From JBAYFX01 sp041666965 (lineage in GTDB: Bacteria > Patescibacteriota > Microgenomatia > UBA12405), in NCBI GenBank assembly GCA_041666965.1, contig JBAYFX010000031.1:1-10571 (forward strand): 10,571 bases of DNA, read 5' to 3'. The position numbers and the translations under genes were made by a program. Below the pieces are notes generated by a model. That model was not told the DNA's origin. It made no database searches and saw only the letters and a list, made by a program, of their open reading frames with translations. This document shows, piece after piece, positions 6,671-10,571 of the stretch (within the stretch, counting starts at the first letter, position 1; every line of letters starts with the position of its first letter).

Positions 6671-7129
6671 TTATGCTCTACGTTGAATATCGATAGACAC
6701 ACTAAACTCATCTCTGCTTATTAAATAACTCTCATCTAGAAGTAATGGTCCCAAACCATTTTTTCCTCGTATATGTAAGTCGTATGTCACCAAACCATCA
6801 CCTTGTGCTAACTTCCCCTCCGCATCGGCATTTCGGGGAGTTGCCTGAACGTCCTTTCCCCCCACCAATCCTCTTAGTTTGCCAAAAACCAACTCTTCTC
6901 CTGCTACCAGTACTACCGATGGTCTGAGAAAAGTAGGTAGAGGTTGTAGCACTCCATTAGAATTAAGCCAGTAGCCTTCTTGTTTATTTCCTGTTCTGTC
7001 TAAAACCTTTGTTAATTCAAATCTTTTATCTTTTATTTTTAGTCTCTCACCTTCAACTTGCATGAGTTCTGCCCAGGAATATAACTCTTCATCATAAAAA
7101 ACTCCAGTCTCTAGATGGTATGTTGCCAT
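6671..7129 (-). CDS. hypothetical protein, unrecognised family
   Basis: The product is 152 residues from ATG at 7127-7129, or 157 from GTG at 7142-7144. I prefer the ATG because TGG-TACAAT, an extended -10, ends five bases before it and would include the GTG. The protein has no signal peptide or membrane helix. It is rich in charged residues and predicted short strands, with glycine-rich turns such as LVGGKD and RGKNGLG, and looks like a small soluble beta-rich domain. From the ATG start it has no cysteine and no visible catalytic motif. It lies 20 bases downstream of dsbB on the same strand and 41 bases before the nitroreductase, whose -35 lies just after this gene's stop. No function can be assigned. 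Confidence 0.7.
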   Translation of the reverse strand: MATYHLETGVFYDEELYSWAELMQVEGERLKIKDKRFELTKVLDRTGNKQEGYWLNSNGVLQPLPTFLRPSVVLVAGEELVFGKLRGLVGGKDVQATPRNADAEGKLAQGDGLVTYDLHIRGKNGLGPLLLDESYLISRDEFSVSIDIQRRA

Positions 7130-7134
7130 ACAAA

Positions 7135-7143
7135 ATTGTACCA
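7135..7143 (-). promoter_or_regulatory. extended -10 box deciding the start of the hypothetical gene
   Basis: On the minus strand TGG followed by TACAAT (7135-7140) gives an extended -10. Five bases (TTTGT) separate it from the ATG at 7129, which favours that start over the GTG at 7144. No TTGACA-like -35 is present. Confidence 0.45.
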
Positions 7144-7149
7144 CTAATT

Positions 7150-7692
7150 CTATATCTTTCTAGTACTTTCTCTCCATCCTAAATAATTGAAGCCGATTAT
7201 CATCACAAATGCCGTTAGCGCCATTAAGGGAATGGTTATATATCCATAAGTCATCTCAAACACATTCGAACAGCTTTCCGAGTATCCTACAGCGTTACAA
7301 AAATAATTTGGCACGGCGCTCCTTTGAAGTAAATAATGGTAAGCAGATGTCATAGCCCCAATACTGGCAGCAATTACCGACTCCCAACTATATTTTCTCT
7401 TCTGTTTTAATGCTACCCCAAGCATTATTACTTGGGGGTACATGAGTATTCTTTGATACCAGCATAGCTGGCAGGGTACCAATCCCATAACTTCCGAAAA
7501 AAACAAGCTGCCTAAACTCGCCCCCGCTGCCACAATCAGCGCCAACCCCATCGCTCTCTTTCCCAAAGACTTAACCAATACTTTTCTTTTATTTTTAAAC
7601 ATAATCCACGCACCGCCAACCATAACTACCCCCACCTGAGAGGTTAATACCAGCATTGGGATTAATTGATTAATTATTTGCTTTATTTCCAT
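7150..7692 (-). CDS. dsbB: DsbB/BdbC-family disulfide oxidoreductase
   Basis: The 180-residue integral membrane protein should reoxidise an extracytoplasmic DsbA-like thioredoxin and pass electrons to quinone. The diagnostic stretch VPCQLCWYQRILMYP at 72-86 holds the CxxC pair C74/C77, and the second pair C132/C141 lies in the outer loop before the last helix. Predicted helices are at about 11-31, 47-67, 78-96, 106-122 and 152-172; the first is an extra N-terminal helix compared with the four-helix DsbB core. No DsbA partner is present nearby. The ATG at 7690-7692 lies 23 bases inside the end of the glycosyltransferase gene, so the two are cotranscribed, and a clear GAGGTG ribosome-binding site precedes it. 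The two-cysteine lipoprotein at 688-1284 is a possible beneficiary. Confidence 0.93.
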   Translation of the reverse strand: MEIKQIINQLIPMLVLTSQVGVVMVGGAWIMFKNKRKVLVKSLGKRAMGLALIVAAGASLGSLFFSEVMGLVPCQLCWYQRILMYPQVIMLGVALKQKRKYSWESVIAASIGAMTSAYHYLLQRSAVPNYFCNAVGYSESCSNVFEMTYGYITIPLMALTAFVMIIGFNYLGWRESTRKI

Positions 7693-9043
7693 TTGTTCTT
7701 GCCACCTCTGTCTTGACTCTTAGTCTTTTTACCAAAACCGCAAAAGTCCCAATCATTAATACTGACAACAGTTTAGCTACTAACCCCTCATTTTGTCCGG
7801 CTACAATATTTTTAATCCAGTCCCATTCTGTTGGTTTCCACCAAGCCCAATACATATTCAACCAAAACACCAGGCTAAGTACCATCCAATATTTACTGAT
7901 CTTGGGGTATTGGGTAGTCAGTAATAAGCCGCTGCCAATCGCCGTAAACAAATACCTCTCGTGCATTGTGCTCATAAACAGCCACCCGCCAAAAGAAATA
8001 ATAAACAAAGCCCTCATCATACTCCAAAAGTCTCTTTTTCGGCCTTGCCAAAAAGCATAAATGTTTATGGCTCCGAATATTAAATACCCCCAAATACTGT
8101 AACTAATGCCCAAAAACAAATTCCTTGAATCAGTCTGAAAAGGTGTTACCAACCGCCAAAAGTTGAATGTGTTTACCCAGGTGGCGTAGTCTCCCTTGGC
8201 AAACATCTGTTTGATTAAATTAAGGTTGAAAGTAATAAAATTATTGGGGCTAATTGCGGTTACCGTCAAATAATAAACCCCCAAGGTAAGTATTGAGCCA
8301 ACCAAGAATTTAGTAAAACTAACCTTGTTTCTAATTGCACCCCACACCAAAAGCGGGGCAAAAATAAGCCCGGTCGATTTAATCCAAATACTAATCGCCC
8401 AAAGTAACGGTGCCAAAATAATCCATTTATTAGTTAGTGCTAAAAATGCTAGCAAAACGAAGATAAGCGACATCTGATCGTGCTGTCCCCACAGAGCGCT
8501 TTCGTACCAGCTGAAAGGGGATAGCAAATAAAGAGCGCTTATTATCAACGCTTTCTTGCCGTTATTGTATTTTTTAACAATCCAGTAAAAAAGACCCGCT
8601 AGTACCAAGTCTGCAAATATCGGAATAAGTTTCAGTGATATCAGCTGACCATGGTCATAAGGGGTATTTTCAAATTTATCCGCCGAAAACCAAACCGCAA
8701 ATTTGTAATACCAGGGTATGTGGGACGCTCCTAATCTGTTTAAAGCAATAAAATTTCCCAAACCGACCATGGCCGTATTCAGCCCCTCATGAATTCTGAA
8801 TCCACATCCGTATAAATAACTTATTAACGGCGGTTGGTTAGGCCAGCCGTAAATCCACTTATTGTTTTCATAAAAACCATACATGCTTTTATTCTCGTAA
8901 ATCCAGTGTCCCCACCCGGCTTGAACCACAATATCATCATGCATGGCCATATTTGTCAGACTTAGTCTGAAAACAAAGCTAAATAGTACCAGTACTAAAA
9001 ACCACCACCCTTTATTAATCTTCTTTATTTTTTCCAGCATCAT
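7670..9043 (-). CDS. GT-C family mannosyltransferase-like membrane protein
   Basis: The 457-residue polytopic protein has roughly ten or more membrane helices and GT-C fold signatures. The first outer loop carries D36-D37, the usual site of the catalytic or metal-binding acid, followed by YGWPNQPPLISYLY at 65-78. WGQHDQ at 185-190 matches the conserved GQxD-type motif of this group, and MHERYLF at 360-366 matches the HERYLFP motif of Gpi18-related mannosyltransferases (COG5542-like). It should transfer a sugar from a lipid-linked donor to a lipid, glycan or protein acceptor outside the membrane; donor and acceptor are unknown. ATG at 9041-9043 is followed at once by a second in-frame ATG. The basic C-terminal tail (439-457) is cytoplasmic-like. 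It overlaps dsbB by 23 bases. Confidence 0.86.
   Translation of the reverse strand: MMLEKIKKINKGWWFLVLVLFSFVFRLSLTNMAMHDDIVVQAGWGHWIYENKSMYGFYENNKWIYGWPNQPPLISYLYGCGFRIHEGLNTAMVGLGNFIALNRLGASHIPWYYKFAVWFSADKFENTPYDHGQLISLKLIPIFADLVLAGLFYWIVKKYNNGKKALIISALYLLSPFSWYESALWGQHDQMSLIFVLLAFLALTNKWIILAPLLWAISIWIKSTGLIFAPLLVWGAIRNKVSFTKFLVGSILTLGVYYLTVTAISPNNFITFNLNLIKQMFAKGDYATWVNTFNFWRLVTPFQTDSRNLFLGISYSIWGYLIFGAINIYAFWQGRKRDFWSMMRALFIISFGGWLFMSTMHERYLFTAIGSGLLLTTQYPKISKYWMVLSLVFWLNMYWAWWKPTEWDWIKNIVAGQNEGLVAKLLSVLMIGTFAVLVKRLRVKTEVARTNGNKANN
7703..7708 (-). promoter_or_regulatory. Shine-Dalgarno site of dsbB
   Basis: GAGGTG on the minus strand lies ten bases before the dsbB ATG, inside the end of the glycosyltransferase gene. 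It is the only clear, properly spaced Shine-Dalgarno site before any start in the window and supports the chosen start. Confidence 0.65.
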
Positions 9044-9051
9044 TTATCAAG

Positions 9052-9057
9052 TTTATA
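9052..9057 (-). promoter_or_regulatory. -10 box of the glycosyltransferase-dsbB unit
   Basis: TATAAA on the minus strand lies eight bases before the first ATG, predicting a leader of zero to two bases. No -35 or Shine-Dalgarno is visible. Transcription arriving from tRNA-Ser(CGA) would have to pass the palindrome at 9066-9112. Confidence 0.4.
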
Positions 9058-9065
9058 TGTTTAAA

Positions 9066-9112
9066 GCGGATTTATCCGCCGAAGCCCCGAAAGCTTTAGG
9101 GACGTAGGCGGA
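9066..9112. repeat. REP-like palindromic element B, overlapping the tRNA-Ser 3' end
   Basis: Arms TCCGCC (9075-9080) and GGCGGA (9107-9112) enclose CCC-g-AAAGCTTT-a-GGG (9086-9101). A second hairpin, GCGGAT/ATCCGC around TT (9066-9079), competes for the same left arm. The right arm includes the tRNA discriminator base and the last acceptor-stem bases. No U-run follows on the minus strand. Confidence 0.7.
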
Positions 9113-9191
9113 GAGTGAGGGAGTCGAACCCCCAAGCCCTTGCGGGCGGCGACTTTCGAGGTCGCTGCCTTACCATTCGGCGCAACTCTCC
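9109..9191 (-). tRNA. tRNA-Ser, anticodon CGA
   Basis: The minus strand folds as an 83-base type II tRNA. Acceptor arms GGAGAGT and ACTCTCC pair fully, with discriminator G73. Anticodon stem GCGAC/GTCGC closes the loop CTCGAAA, and the long variable arm pairs GCCC with GGGC. Anticodon CGA reads UCG. The long variable arm and G73 are serine identity features. CCA is not encoded. It starts 11 bases after the stop of the YbaK-family gene and its 3' end is embedded in palindromic element B. Confidence 0.96.
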
Positions 9192-9199
9192 TTTCGCCT

Positions 9200-9205
9200 A
9201 TTTTA
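9200..9205 (-). promoter_or_regulatory. possible own -10 box of tRNA-Ser(CGA)
   Basis: TAAAAT on the minus strand begins with the TAA stop of the YbaK-family gene and ends eight bases before the tRNA. The ten bases TAAAATAGGC are identical to those before the MFS gene. No -35 is seen, so cotranscription with the upstream gene is equally possible. Confidence 0.4.
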
Positions 9206-9658
9206 CCTTAAGTCTATTATTTCCGCCTCCGCCAGCTGCGCCAGTTTTCCCACTCTAACTTTAAATACCGCGTTAACATTACCCGCCGAAGCATATACAA
9301 ATTGGTAGTTGTACAAAGTCTGGTCAATCAATGATTGTATTTTCTCTTTGTGGCCAAATGGCGCTACTCCGCCAATTACATATCCTGTCTTTTTCTCCAC
9401 GTCTGTAGCACTCATTTTTTCAATTTTCCACCCCTTCACTTCCTCAATCTTTTTCTCATCAACTGTTAGTCCTCCAGCTACAATAATCAGCAAAGGTTTT
9501 CCGGTAGTTAAGTTGTTAAACACAATTGACTTACCTATTTGGTTAACTTCACATTTCAGTGCCACGGCTGCTTCCTCAGCTGTGCGCGTTGGGTTTTTAA
9601 ACACACTAACTTCAGCCTCAAATTCTATTTTTTTACAGTATTGCTCAAATTGATCCAT
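9203..9658 (-). CDS. YbaK/EbsC-family aminoacyl-tRNA deacylase
   Basis: The 151-residue single-domain protein belongs to the YbaK/ProX/INS trans-editing superfamily, which removes wrongly attached amino acids from tRNA. Features seen are K43 in IGKSIVF, matching the conserved catalytic lysine, the loop GYVIGGVAPFGHK at 92-104 with the GxxxP element, and YASAGNVNAVFKV at 122-134. Members act on Cys-tRNA(Pro), Ala-tRNA(Pro), Ser- or Thr-tRNA, and the substrate cannot be fixed here. ATG at 9656-9658 is supported by an extended -10 five bases upstream. tRNA-Ser(CGA) follows 11 bases downstream and tRNA-Arg(GCG) lies 63 bases upstream, an apt setting but not proof of substrate. Confidence 0.93.
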   Translation of the reverse strand: MDQFEQYCKKIEFEAEVSVFKNPTRTAEEAAVALKCEVNQIGKSIVFNNLTTGKPLLIIVAGGLTVDEKKIEEVKGWKIEKMSATDVEKKTGYVIGGVAPFGHKEKIQSLIDQTLYNYQFVYASAGNVNAVFKVRVGKLAQLAEAEIIDLR

Positions 9659-9663
9659 ATAGT

Positions 9664-9672
9664 ATTATCGCA
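9664..9672 (-). promoter_or_regulatory. extended -10 box of the deacylase gene
   Basis: TGC followed by GATAAT on the minus strand gives an extended -10. Five bases (ACTAT) separate it from the ATG at 9658, so the transcript is predicted to be leaderless. No Shine-Dalgarno is seen. Confidence 0.5.
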
Positions 9673-9721
9673 CGACCGCAATTCTCTCTCTACTGGCTCA
9701 CTTTTAGTACTATTTTTTCTG

Positions 9722-9793
9722 TGTCCCCGGGGGGAATCGAACCCACATCACTCCCTTCGCAGGGGAGAATTCTATCCATTAAACTACAGGGAC
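9722..9793 (-). tRNA. tRNA-Arg, anticodon GCG
   Basis: The 72-base minus-strand cloverleaf has acceptor arms GTCCCTG/CGGGGAC, discriminator A73, D-loop A20, and anticodon stem CTCCC/GGGAG closing CTGCGAA. Anticodon GCG reads CGC and CGU. From the D arm through the T loop it is identical to tRNA-Arg(CCG) except for the first anticodon base. Acceptor pair 3-70 is changed on both sides (U-A to C-G), so pairing is kept, but the T stem GTGGG/CCCCC has one mismatch (50-64). CCA is not encoded. It begins 20 bases after the stop of the upstream membrane-protein gene. Confidence 0.95.
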
Positions 9794-9801
9794 GTCGAGG
9801 G

Positions 9802-9810
9802 AGTATATCA
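9802..9810 (-). promoter_or_regulatory. extended -10 promoter of tRNA-Arg(GCG)
   Basis: TGA followed by TATACT on the minus strand lies eight bases before the tRNA and just after the TGA stop of the upstream gene. The ten bases TTGATATACT are the same as in the tRNA-Ser(GCT) promoter at 10428-10437, which strengthens both calls. Confidence 0.6.
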
Positions 9811-9813
9811 AAA

Positions 9814-10395
9814 TCAGCCCTTGTTTTCCTTTTCTTTGTTCTCAAGCGGTAGCCTTTGAGCAAACCAGTTGGTTAGTTTGTCAACAAACGTCGGTGACGA
9901 TTCCAAATAGGGGATTTTTTTAACCACACTTTCTTTAAGTATTTCTTTATCCTCTGGGTTAATAACCAACGAAATTTGTCGTGGGAATCTTAATTTTGTT
10001 TCAATAAAAAGCATGTCAGTGCTCAGCGATTTTCCAATCCAAAACCGTTCAAGCAAATCCCACTCATATCTACCCTCACCAAAATAAACTCCCCGGTTGG
10101 TGATTCTGTTACTTACTCGGGCAGGTGGTACGGTCGATAAAGTGTAGTACAAAAATAAAACCGAACCCAAGGCAATTATTAAGAAAAATTCTTTAATAAA
10201 AAACAATATTACTGAAACGAGTATCAAAATTGAAATTGCCGTTACCCAAAAATCTCTATCTCTTCTCTGAAAAGCTCTTTCCGGCGCTTCCCACTCCATT
10301 AGTACTTTTTCTTCGTTCAAATCGTCTAAATTTGTTACTTCGACTTTGTTGGAATTTTGAACACCGGTCTCAATCAATTTTTCCTCTTTCTCCAT
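9814..10395 (-). CDS. two-helix membrane protein of unknown function
   Basis: The 193-residue protein has a charged N-terminal tail (1-33), a WEAPERAFQRRDRDFW stretch (35-50) leading into two adjacent membrane helices at about 50-68 and 69-88, then a soluble domain (about 89-185) and a lysine/glutamate-rich end. The positive charges before the first helix put both termini in the cytoplasm. The soluble part contains ITNRGVYFGEGRYEWDLLERFWI at 98-120, reminiscent of PH-like domains that follow a helical hairpin in small bacterial membrane proteins. I associate this architecture with a conserved uncharacterised Patescibacteria family, from memory only. ATG at 10393-10395 is preceded by an extended -10. 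The stop is TGA, and tRNA-Arg(GCG) follows 20 bases later. Confidence 0.82.
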   Translation of the reverse strand: MEKEEKLIETGVQNSNKVEVTNLDDLNEEKVLMEWEAPERAFQRRDRDFWVTAISILILVSVILFFIKEFFLIIALGSVLFLYYTLSTVPPARVSNRITNRGVYFGEGRYEWDLLERFWIGKSLSTDMLFIETKLRFPRQISLVINPEDKEILKESVVKKIPYLESSPTFVDKLTNWFAQRLPLENKEKENKG

Positions 10396-10401
10396 TATCT
10401 G

Positions 10402-10410
10402 ATCTTAGCA
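10402..10410 (-). promoter_or_regulatory. extended -10 box of the two-helix membrane protein gene
   Basis: TGC followed by TAAGAT on the minus strand ends six bases before the ATG, placing the transcription start on the start codon. TTGACT at 10420-10425 is only 12 bases upstream and too close to be its -35. It is divergent from the tRNA-Ser(GCT) promoter. Confidence 0.5.
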
Positions 10411-10428
10411 CAAAAATTGAGTCAAAAT

Positions 10429-10437
10429 TGATATACT
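10429..10437 (+). promoter_or_regulatory. extended -10 promoter of tRNA-Ser(GCT)
   Basis: TGA followed by TATACT ends 12 bases before the tRNA, predicting a leader of about six bases. The same TTGATATACT decamer precedes tRNA-Arg(GCG). No -35 is visible at 17 bases, in line with extended -10 promoters. Confidence 0.6.
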
Positions 10438-10449
10438 AGACCACACCTA

Positions 10450-10534
10450 GGAAGGGTGCGGCGAATGGTAAGCCACGGGTTTGCTAAACCCGCGTCCAGC
10501 AATGGGCATGAGGGTTCGACTCCCTCTCCTTCCG
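10450..10534 (+). tRNA. tRNA-Ser, anticodon GCT
   Basis: The 85-base type II tRNA has acceptor arms GGAAGGG and TCCTTCC (last pair G-U) with discriminator G73. Anticodon stem CGGGT/ACCCG closes the loop TTGCTAA. A long variable arm pairs GTCC with GGGC, and the T arm is GAGGG/CCCTC. Anticodon GCU reads AGC and AGU. The next bases are CC and then T, so CCA is not encoded, and a palindromic element starts directly after the discriminator. Confidence 0.96.
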
Positions 10535-10565
10535 CCTTCGCAGGCCGAAGTTTAACGTAGGCCTG
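10531..10565. repeat. REP-like palindromic element C
   Basis: Arms CAGGCC (10541-10546) and GGCCTG (10560-10565) pair around a 13-base loop; CTTCG/CGAAG (10536-10540 and 10546-10550) is an overlapping alternative. It shares GCCGAAG on the left and ACGTAGGC on the right with element B at 9066-9112, with a different centre. The element directly follows the tRNA-Ser 3' end. Confidence 0.65.
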
Positions 10566-10571
10566 TTGTAA

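Noticed and set aside
7130..7144. GTG at 7142-7144 as start of the hypothetical gene
   Set aside because: It has no ribosome-binding site and forms part of the extended -10 box that precedes the ATG at 7129; not fully excluded because it lies 5 bases from the dsbB stop.
9814..9816. UGA recoding to glycine, as in Gracilibacteria/SR1
   Set aside because: TGA ends this gene directly before a tRNA promoter, and no other gene needs UGA to be read through.
1..10571. CRISPR array, insertion sequence, phage or defence system
   Set aside because: No regularly spaced repeats, transposase, integrase or nuclease-type genes are present in any frame I examined.

Overview
The window looks like a stretch of a compact, reduced bacterial chromosome of about 40% GC. 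The gene content fits a member of the Candidate Phyla Radiation (Patescibacteria), most likely Microgenomates-like: a short signal-bearing lipoprotein, a small two-helix membrane protein of a type I associate with that group, a GT-C mannosyltransferase, an orphan DsbB, tRNAs wedged a few bases from coding genes, and small GC-rich palindromes in the gaps. This placement is inference from gene style, not a database result. The code is standard: UGA is a real stop at 9814-9816, so the UGA=Gly recoding of Gracilibacteria/SR1 does not apply.

Layout. Positions 1-47 hold the last codons of a plus-strand gene. Next come a minus-strand Nudix hydrolase (55-570), then, divergently, a plus-strand lipoprotein (688-1284) and an MFS transporter (1337-2509). 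The MFS gene converges on tRNA-Arg(CCG) (2517-2588, minus), a palindromic repeat and clpB (2704-5244, minus). Continuing on the minus strand are a small three-helix membrane protein with an Acg-type nitroreductase (5332-6629), an unrecognised 152-residue protein (6671-7129), a dsbB-family gene overlapping a GT-C glycosyltransferase (7150-9043), tRNA-Ser(CGA) (9109-9191), a YbaK-family deacylase (9203-9658), tRNA-Arg(GCG) (9722-9793) and a membrane protein of unknown function (9814-10395). The window closes with a plus-strand tRNA-Ser(GCT) (10450-10534) followed by another palindrome.

How it works together. There is no single pathway. The themes are protein quality control and stress (ClpB, nitroreductase), envelope functions (lipoprotein, DsbB, GT-C enzyme, MFS pump) and translation (three tRNAs beside or near a tRNA-editing-type deacylase, plus one more tRNA-Arg).

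The most notable signal is regulatory. All ten coding genes whose start does not overlap another gene have a -10-like hexamer 5-8 bases before the start codon and no Shine-Dalgarno sequence, which predicts leaderless transcripts. The one overlapping gene, dsbB, instead has a clear GAGGTG ribosome-binding site. Other points are a BlaI/CopY-like operator over the nitroreductase promoter, a palindromic element that appears to have split tRNA-Arg(CCG) from its promoter with a 13-bp duplication, and a rare GCG anticodon on the second tRNA-Arg. I found no defence system, CRISPR array, transposase or phage gene.
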